Part shown: in pieces, positions 58,133 to 64,000 of the stretch
How positions within the stretch are numbered: position 1 is the first letter of the stretch
Layout of the letters: each line of letters opens with the position of its first letter
Assembly (NCBI RefSeq): GCF_014644495.1
Contig: NZ_BMKU01000008.1
Location: forward strand, 161,981-225,980
DNA length: 64,000 nucleotides
Direction of reading: 5' to 3'
Source of the DNA: Pseudarthrobacter polychromogenes
Lineage (GTDB): Bacteria > Actinomycetota > Actinomycetes > Actinomycetales > Micrococcaceae
Notes under the pieces: model-generated
Databases searched by the model: none
What the model saw: only the letters and a program-made list of their open reading frames with translations
Told to the model about the DNA's origin: nothing
Program-made: the position numbers and the translations under genes

Positions 58133-59317
58133 ATGCGGCTACTACATACATCGGACTGGCATCTGGGGCGGTCCTTCCACGGCGTTGGCATGCTCGATGC
58201 CCAACGGGATTTCGTTGACCAGTTGGTCCGCACGGTTACTGAGCACGGCGTCGACGTCGTCCTCGTGGCCGGGGACGTCTATGACCGTGCCCTTCCCGGC
58301 GTCGACGTAGTGCGCCTGCTGGATGATGCCTTGGTCCGCCTGACAGCCGCGGGCGCACAGGTCGTGCTGACCAGCGGCAACCATGATTCCGCCATCCGCC
58401 TGGGTTTCGCCTCCCGCCTCCTGGAACGCGGGGGAGTCCACCTCCGGACCAGGATCGAGAGCCTGGACCAGCCGCTGTTGCTGCCCCTGGACGATGCCCC
58501 TGACGGCCACCCTGCTGAAGCTGTGCTGGCCATCTACGGCATACCGTGGCTCGAGCCCCGTCTTGTCGCGGAACAGCTCGGGGTGGACACTGCCAGCCAC
58601 TTCGAGGTCACCCGGGCGGCCACAGCGCTGATCCGGGAGGATATCGAACGGCGTTCAGCCTCCGCTGCGGTCCACTCCGTGGTCCTGGCGCACACGTTCG
58701 CCAGCGGAGGGATCAGCTCGGACAGCGAACGCGACCTCAGCATCGGCGGCGTCGGAGCCGTACCGCTGGACCTCTTCGACGGCTTCAGCTACACCGCGCT
58801 GGGCCACCTGCACGGCCGCCAGGCCCTCTCGGCGCAGGTCCGGTACTCGGGCTCGCCGTTGGCGTATTCCTTTTCCGAAGCCACGCACCGGAAGGGCGGC
58901 TGGCTCGTGGACGTGGGCTCGGAGGGGGTCAGCTCCGTGCAGGAAGTCCTGTGGGAAGCGCCCCGGACGCTGGCCGTGCTGCGCGGTCCGCTGGAAGAGC
59001 TGCTTGAGCTGCCCGAGCACCAGTGGGCCGAAGCAGCCTACTGCCAGGTCACGCTGACAGACGCCCAGCGTCCAGCCCGGGCTATGGAGCGGCTCCGTTC
59101 CCGGTTCCCGGACACGCTGGTCCTCGGCTTCGATCCCGAGGGTGGAACCCCGGCGGCCGCTTCCAGCTACAGCAGCAGGCTCGCCGAGGCACCCGACGAC
59201 CTCTCGGTATGCTGCGGCTTCCTGGAACACGTGCGGGGCAGGGTCCCCGATGACGCCGAAAAAGCGGCGCTCGCAGCCGCGCTGGAGAACGTCCGCCTCC
59301 TGGAGGCTTCACGATGA
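58133..59317 (+). CDS. sbcD: Exonuclease SbcD
   Basis: 394 aa Mre11-like metallophosphoesterase. Metal motifs: TSDWHLGRSF, GDVYDRALPG, SGNHDS, LAHTF and GHLHGRQ. With SbcC it opens DNA hairpins and processes blocked ends. It overlaps sbcC by 4 bases (ATGA). Confidence 0.96.
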   Translation: MRLLHTSDWHLGRSFHGVGMLDAQRDFVDQLVRTVTEHGVDVVLVAGDVYDRALPGVDVVRLLDDALVRLTAAGAQVVLTSGNHDSAIRLGFASRLLERGGVHLRTRIESLDQPLLLPLDDAPDGHPAEAVLAIYGIPWLEPRLVAEQLGVDTASHFEVTRAATALIREDIERRSASAAVHSVVLAHTFASGGISSDSERDLSIGGVGAVPLDLFDGFSYTALGHLHGRQALSAQVRYSGSPLAYSFSEATHRKGGWLVDVGSEGVSSVQEVLWEAPRTLAVLRGPLEELLELPEHQWAEAAYCQVTLTDAQRPARAMERLRSRFPDTLVLGFDPEGGTPAAASSYSSRLAEAPDDLSVCCGFLEHVRGRVPDDAEKAALAAALENVRLLEASR

Positions 59318-62300
59318 GGATCCACCGCCTGCAGATTTCGGGGTTCGGCCCTTTCGCCGGCACCGAGGAGATCGATTTCGACCGGCTCAGCGCACACGGC
59401 CTCTTCCTGCTCAACGGCCCCACAGGTGCCGGGAAAACCAGTGTCCTGGATGCCATCTGCTTTGCCCTCTACGGTTCCGTTCCGGGAGCCCGCCAGGACG
59501 GTAAGCGGCTCCGCAGCGACCATGCGGAGCCGGCGCAGGAACCCGCCGTGACCTGCGAGTTCTCGGCCAAGGGACGCCGCTTTGAAGTGACACGGTCCCC
59601 GGCCTGGGACAAACCGAGCGCCCGGGGGAAGAACGGCTTTACCACCCAGCAGGCCAAGACCCTGCTGCGTGAACGGACAGGGGGGACCTGGACGGACAAG
59701 TCGGCCCGCAATGACGAGGCCGGCGCTGAGATTCTGGCGCTGCTGGGCATGGACCGGGAGCAGTTCACCCGGGTGGTGATGCTGCCACAGGGAGATTTTG
59801 CCGCGTTCCTGCGTTCCAAGGCCACGGACAGGCTGGAACTCCTGCAAAAGCTGTTCGGTACCGAGCGGTTCGAATCCGTGGAGCAGGAACTCTCGCGCCA
59901 GGCGCAGGCGGCAAAGGATGAGGTGTCCCACCTTGCGGGCCGGCTCGAACTCCTGGCAGCCCGCGCGGAGGCCGAGGCTGCGCGCCTCAGCCTAGACAGC
60001 TCCAGCGCTCCCTCCCCGGAGAACACCGAGGCGCGGCTCGGCTGGCTGGAGGAAGCGGTGGCCGCCCGCCTTGAGGAGCTGACGGCGCAGGCAGGGCGGG
60101 CCGAGGCCGCAAGCACCGAATGCAGGAACGCCGTTGGCGTCGAAACACTGCGCGCCGACCGGCGCCGGAAGCTCGACTCCGCCGCAGCCCGGAAACTGGC
60201 GGTGGAGCAGGGGGCGCAGCTGCTTGGCGATCACCTCCTTCGGCTGGCCCGGCACCGGAAGGCCGAGGTCCTGCAGGGGCAGCTGCTGAACGTTGATGCC
60301 AGTGCCGCCAAAGCCCGGAGCGCCGCTACCGCCGTGGAGTCAGCCTTTACCCTGCTCAGCCTGGCTGCGGGAGAGGACCCCGAACTGGCGGAGTTGGAAC
60401 TCCATTTAGCGCCGCGCCCCGCAGCCGATGCCGCAAGGCCTGTCGCCGGAGCTGCAACCGAGTTGGGCCGGCTGCGTTCCCTCCTGGCCGTTGTCGAGGC
60501 CAGGCTGCCGGACGAAGACCGGCTGCTGGCCCTTCGGAAGCGCCACAGCAGCCTGCTGAGAAAGCGGGAGGAGCTTGCCGCGGCCCTGGAACAGGCAGGC
60601 AAGCGCGCCAAGGAACTGGCGGACGAGCGGAGCCTTCTCCAGGACGGGCTGCAGGACCTGGAACAGCATGCGGCCACCGCGGCACTGCGCCGGAAGGAAG
60701 CTGCAGCAGCGGAGGAACTGCTGGACGTGGTCAGGCGCTACGGCTCCGCCGTTGCCACCCGGGACCTGGTGAAGGTCCGCCATGACGAATGCCGTGACCG
60801 GCAGCTGGAGGCGAAACGCCGCTGGCTGGACCTGAGGGAGCAGCGGCTGGCCAATGCCGCTGCCGAGCTGGCTGCAAAGCTGGTCCACGGGGAACAATGC
60901 CCCGTTTGCGGCAGCCTGGACCATCCCGCTCCGGCCGGGGGGAGCTCCGGTGGCCCGGAACTTGCACAGGAAGAGGAAGAAGCCCGGCTGGTCCACGAAG
61001 CAGCGGAAGCCGCCTTTGCCCTGGTGGCCCGCGAGCTGGGGGAGGCCAGCCAGCTGGTGGCGGTCCTCGCCGGGCAGGGCGGGGACACCGCGGAGGATGA
61101 GGCCCTCAGTGCGGCGGAGGGTGCGCGCCGGGCAGCGGCCGACGCCGATGGGGCAGTGAAGGAACTGGAAGCAGTCAGGCTGCGGCTCGGCAAACTCGAG
61201 ACCGCTGCGGCGGCCGCCCTGGAATCCCGCACAGGTACCGAAGGCGAGCTGGCGCGGACCGCAGCGTCACTGGCCGACGTGTCCGAACAATCCTCGGCTC
61301 TGGACCAGGCGCTGGCAGGGCTAAGGGGCACCCACCGCAGCCTGGCCCAGCGGCTGCGTGCCCTGGAGACCGCCGTGACTGTGCTCAACAAGGCGGTCGA
61401 GGCGCAGGCGCACCTCGACAGGATGGAGGCCCAGGCAGCGGAGGCTCTGGACCAACTGGAACTGGCACTGCCTGCGGCCGGTTTTACATCCGCTGGCGAG
61501 GCACGGGAGCAGCTGCTCGACGTCGATGAGGCGGCTGCGCTCGAGGCCCGGGTGCGGGCAGCCCAGGACGAGGAAGCGAGAGTGGCGGAGCTGTTCGCGT
61601 CCGACGATGTCCTGCTGGCACTGGAGGAGAAGTCCGCGGGCTACGAGCTGGACCAGGTACGGCTCGACGCCCTGCGTGAAACTGCGGCAGAGGCTCTCCA
61701 GGATGCCCGGGATGCTGACCTGGCTGCCGGCATGGCCGCCCGGTGCCTTGCCTCGCTGCGCGGCATCCGTGCTGAATACGAAGACCTGGCAGGCTCAGCA
61801 CGACAGCCGGCAGAGCGGGCTCAGATGCTGGCCGGGCTGGCCGATGCGGCGGCCGGGCGGGGCGAGAACAACTACCGGATGAGCCTGAACAGCTATGTCC
61901 TGGCCGCCCGCCTGGAGCAGGTTGCCGTGGCCGCCTCCGAACGGCTGGTGGCCATGAGCGATGGCCGCTACCTGCTCCAGCACACCGACGCCAAGGCCGC
62001 GCGCGGAGCAAAATCGGGGCTTGGACTTGAAGTGGTGGACCAGTGGACCGGGTTCCGCCGGGACACCTCCACCCTGTCCGGCGGGGAGTCGTTCATGGCT
62101 TCCCTGTCGCTGGCACTTGGCCTGGCGGACGTTGTCCAGCAGGAGGCAGGCGGAGTGGAAATTGAAACCCTGTTTGTCGATGAGGGATTCGGAAGCCTGG
62201 ACGAGCAGTCCCTTGAACAGGTGATGGACGCCCTGGAAGGGCTGCGGGACGGCGGCCGCGTGGTGGGACTGGTCAGCCATGTCGCAGAGATGAAGCAGCG

Positions 62301-62382
62301 GATCGGCGCCCAGCTCCAAGTGCTCAAGGGCCGGAACGGCTCCACCCTCCGGATATCGGACGGCGCGGACGTGCCAGTGTGA
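59314..62382 (+). CDS. sbcC: Exonuclease subunit SbcC
   Basis: 1022 aa Rad50-like ATPase. Walker A is GPTGAGKTSVLDA (near 33-45). Long coiled-coil arms (about 170-860) flank the zinc hook CPVCG (C529, C532). The signature LSGGESFMASLSLALGLAD and Walker B ETLFVDEGFGSLD are near the C-terminus. Coupled with SbcD by overlap. Confidence 0.96.
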   Translation: MRIHRLQISGFGPFAGTEEIDFDRLSAHGLFLLNGPTGAGKTSVLDAICFALYGSVPGARQDGKRLRSDHAEPAQEPAVTCEFSAKGRRFEVTRSPAWDKPSARGKNGFTTQQAKTLLRERTGGTWTDKSARNDEAGAEILALLGMDREQFTRVVMLPQGDFAAFLRSKATDRLELLQKLFGTERFESVEQELSRQAQAAKDEVSHLAGRLELLAARAEAEAARLSLDSSSAPSPENTEARLGWLEEAVAARLEELTAQAGRAEAASTECRNAVGVETLRADRRRKLDSAAARKLAVEQGAQLLGDHLLRLARHRKAEVLQGQLLNVDASAAKARSAATAVESAFTLLSLAAGEDPELAELELHLAPRPAADAARPVAGAATELGRLRSLLAVVEARLPDEDRLLALRKRHSSLLRKREELAAALEQAGKRAKELADERSLLQDGLQDLEQHAATAALRRKEAAAAEELLDVVRRYGSAVATRDLVKVRHDECRDRQLEAKRRWLDLREQRLANAAAELAAKLVHGEQCPVCGSLDHPAPAGGSSGGPELAQEEEEARLVHEAAEAAFALVARELGEASQLVAVLAGQGGDTAEDEALSAAEGARRAAADADGAVKELEAVRLRLGKLETAAAAALESRTGTEGELARTAASLADVSEQSSALDQALAGLRGTHRSLAQRLRALETAVTVLNKAVEAQAHLDRMEAQAAEALDQLELALPAAGFTSAGEAREQLLDVDEAAALEARVRAAQDEEARVAELFASDDVLLALEEKSAGYELDQVRLDALRETAAEALQDARDADLAAGMAARCLASLRGIRAEYEDLAGSARQPAERAQMLAGLADAAAGRGENNYRMSLNSYVLAARLEQVAVAASERLVAMSDGRYLLQHTDAKAARGAKSGLGLEVVDQWTGFRRDTSTLSGGESFMASLSLALGLADVVQQEAGGVEIETLFVDEGFGSLDEQSLEQVMDALEGLRDGGRVVGLVSHVAEMKQRIGAQLQVLKGRNGSTLRISDGADVPV

Positions 62383-62494
62383 CCGTGCGGTCCTCTAGCC
62401 AATCTGCGCTGTGACCTGACGGCGAGGCGCCAGTGTGACCGTACGGCCACACCAACCGGCGGGCTGCGCTGCGGGCCAGATACGTAAGCGCCGG

Positions 62495-62500
62495 TATAAT
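62495..62500 (+). promoter_or_regulatory. Promoter -10 (TATAAT) upstream of the MFS gene
   Basis: A perfect TATAAT with no obvious -35. A start near 62507 would give a leader with a strong SD (GGGAGGAGGG, 62528-62537) before ATG at 62540. Confidence 0.6.
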
Positions 62501-62539
62501 TGCCTTGTTACCGGGTTGCGCGCATCGGGAGGAGGGACG

Positions 62540-62554
62540 ATGCGCACGACATGA
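62540..62554 (+). CDS. Possible four-codon leader ORF or interrupted MFS N-terminus
   Basis: ATG CGC ACG ACA TGA, with the best SD in the region. It is in the same frame as the downstream MFS gene, so it may be a leader peptide or the original MFS start interrupted by TGA. An ATG at 62551 overlaps the stop but leads into another frame. Confidence 0.35.
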   Translation: MRTT

Positions 62555-62566
62555 ACGAGCCCGGAA

Positions 62567-63928
62567 TTGAACTCACCCGTTTCACCCGCCAACACGCACG
62601 TACCCGGCCCCGCCGCCGGAGAGCTGCCATCGCCTCCGGCGCCGGCCTCAGCCGCCGCTCCTCCACCTGCCCCGGGAGAAACCCCTGCAGCCTCCCGCGG
62701 ACGCTTCGCGAGGCTTCCCCTTCTTGCCGGCCGCGCCTTTATCCCCCTGGGCCTGTTTGCACGGCTGCCGTTGGCCATGCTGACGGTGGGGACGCTGACC
62801 CTGGTCACGTCAGCCAGTGGCTCCTACGCGCTGGGCGGGATGGCGGCAGGGGCCGTGGGGATCGGTTCAGCCGTGGGCGCGCCGGTTCTGGGAGCACTTG
62901 CCGACCGCAGGGGACAACGCCCCGTGCTCCTGATCGCCGCGCTCCTGAACAGCATTGCCGTGGTGGCCCTGATCCTGGCCGTGTGGGCAACGGCGGAATC
63001 CCCGGGTGTCCCCGCAGCGGTCCTCGCCGCCTCCTTCGTCTCCGGTGCCAGCTGCCCCCAGGTGGGCCCGCTCGCCAGGGTCCGATGGATGGCCCTGGCC
63101 GCCCACGGCTCGGCCACGGACCAAACACGGGACCTGGACACCGCCCTTTCCTACGAAAGCACCGCAGATGAGGTGACCTTTGTCCTGGGCCCCGCCCTGG
63201 TGGGAATCCTGGCCAGCCTGCTGGCGCCCTGGCTGCCGCTCGCAGTGGCGGTTGCACTGACCATCACCCTCGTTCCCGCCTTCGCAGTACACCGGACGCA
63301 CCGGGCAGTTCCGCCCAGCAGGCCCGCCAGGGGTGGGCAGGTGCCGGCCGGTCAACAGCCAGGGGCCGCAAGGCTCCCGGCGGCGGTAGCCCTGCCCGTG
63401 TTCGCCATGGTGTGCATGGGGACGTTCTTCGGTTCCACCCAGACCGCCCTGAGTTCTTTCTCGGCAGGGTTTGCAGGCTCTGAGGCAGCCGGCCTGCTGT
63501 ATGCCGTCATGGGGCTGAGCTCGGCGGTGGCTGCACTGTCCGTTGCGTACTGGCCGCAGAGCTTCGGCCTGGCCCGGCGCTGGGTACTGTGCGCCGCGCT
63601 GATGGCTGCGCTGTCCCTGTTGCTGCTCCTGCCGTCTTCAATGCCCGCGATGGTGGCGGCGCTGCTGATCCTGGGCCTCCCGGTGGGCCCGGTCATGGTC
63701 ACGGTTTTCGCTGTTGGCGGGACTGTGGCTCCTGCGGGCCGCCTTGGGACCGTGATGACGGCGCTGGCCAGCGGCATCGTGGCGGGCACGGCGATGGGGT
63801 CTTCCCTGGGCGGCCACCTTGCCGAAACCCACGGCTACGCGGCGGCCTTCCTTGTCCCCGTCTGCGCAGCTTCGGGGCTGGCGCTGCTGGGAGCGGGAGC
63901 CGCCGTCGTTCTTCGTCGGAAGCCCTAG
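62567..63928 (+). CDS. Major facilitator superfamily transporter
   Basis: 453 aa from TTG at 62567, the first possible start after the in-frame TGA at 62552; no SD precedes it. A Pro/Ala-rich N-terminus of about 45 residues leads to about 12 membrane helices. The cytoplasmic loop GALADRRGQRPVLLIAALL matches the MFS motif A pattern. Substrate unknown; a drug or metabolite exporter is possible. Its start is uncertain because of the interrupted frame. Confidence 0.85.
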   Translation: MNSPVSPANTHVPGPAAGELPSPPAPASAAAPPPAPGETPAASRGRFARLPLLAGRAFIPLGLFARLPLAMLTVGTLTLVTSASGSYALGGMAAGAVGIGSAVGAPVLGALADRRGQRPVLLIAALLNSIAVVALILAVWATAESPGVPAAVLAASFVSGASCPQVGPLARVRWMALAAHGSATDQTRDLDTALSYESTADEVTFVLGPALVGILASLLAPWLPLAVAVALTITLVPAFAVHRTHRAVPPSRPARGGQVPAGQQPGAARLPAAVALPVFAMVCMGTFFGSTQTALSSFSAGFAGSEAAGLLYAVMGLSSAVAALSVAYWPQSFGLARRWVLCAALMAALSLLLLLPSSMPAMVAALLILGLPVGPVMVTVFAVGGTVAPAGRLGTVMTALASGIVAGTAMGSSLGGHLAETHGYAAAFLVPVCAASGLALLGAGAAVVLRRKP

Positions 63929-64000
63929 GTGTACTGCCCAGGGACGTTGGTTCGGTGAATGTGATGACTCGCTGGAGTCGTTGAGCCAAAGGTGAGGACC
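63929..64000. other. Terminal noncoding stretch
   Basis: 72 bases after the MFS stop to the window edge. It includes a small GACTC/GAGTC inverted repeat. No gene is seen. Confidence 0.6.

Noticed and set aside
63929..64000. Possible insertion-sequence end at the window edge
   Set aside because: Only 72 bases are available and no transposase or matching terminal repeat can be seen.

Overview
The window is 64 kb of high-GC chromosome from an actinobacterium, most likely Arthrobacter, Pseudarthrobacter or a close relative in the Micrococcaceae. This is inferred from the GC-rich third codon positions, frequent GTG starts, the block argS-lysA-hom-thrC-thrB-rho-prfA-prmC-tsaC-wecA-like-atp operon, a Rho with a long disordered insert, NucS in place of a MutS/MutL system, and families such as DUF2550, DUF3039, DUF2017 and DUF3253. 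It reads as core chromosome. I found no transposase, integrase, phage gene, CRISPR array, rRNA operon or origin. One tRNA (Arg, anticodon CCG) lies at 972-1044.

Layout. 1-4.05 kb: a cut M15-like peptidase, tRNA-Arg, and a three-gene minus-strand flavin cluster (FMN-binding lipoprotein, ApbE FMN transferase, RnfD/NqrB-like membrane domain fused to a ferredoxin-NAD(P)H reductase-like domain). 4.2-10.8 kb: argS and the lysine/threonine genes lysA, hom, thrC, thrB. 11-17 kb: rho, prfA, prmC, tsaC-like gene and a WecG/TagA glycosyltransferase. 17.1-19.4 kb: a GT2 glycosyltransferase (minus) and a WecA-like sugar-1-phosphate transferase. 19.5-27.9 kb: two small ATP-synthase accessory membrane proteins, atpBEFHAGDC and a DUF2550 gene. 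27.9-31.8 kb: an esterase overlapping an aminoacyl-phosphatidylglycerol synthase, matching the lipid-alanylation pair known from Corynebacterium. 32-33.2 kb: cspA and nucS (minus). 33.2-43.5 kb: a small putative zinc protein, alpha/beta hydrolase, AI-2E exporter, an unrecognised three-segment membrane protein, a CnoX-like thioredoxin-fold/TPR protein, an old yellow enzyme, DUF3253, an ABC exporter and nagB. 43.6-48.9 kb: DUF3039 plus DEAD/DEAH helicase, a CbxX-type AAA ATPase, and pncA/pncB for NAD salvage. 48.9-56 kb: a 59-bp tandem repeat, clpS, DUF2017, murI, an MBL hydrolase, rph, rdgB, DedA, an exonuclease-BRCT fusion and DUF4395. 56-64 kb: an ADP-ribosylglycohydrolase with altered metal-site motifs, an aquaporin-like channel, sbcD/sbcC and an MFS transporter.

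Worth a second look: (1) the FMN lipoprotein and ApbE genes share one reading frame, separated only by a TAG stop and one codon; (2) the esterase/aminoacyl-lipid synthase pair; (3) at least 13 genes have a -10-like hexamer ending 6-7 nt before the start codon, a leaderless-transcription signature; (4) structured intergenic DNA: a nearly three-copy 59-bp repeat before clpS, a 22-bp inverted repeat after rho, and a 19-bp perfect hairpin between atpA and atpG; (5) an ATP synthase epsilon subunit that ends after its beta-sandwich; (6) an MFS gene whose best ribosome site serves a four-codon ORF stopped in the transporter's own frame. Start codons, domain borders and promoter calls were made by eye from the sequence alone.
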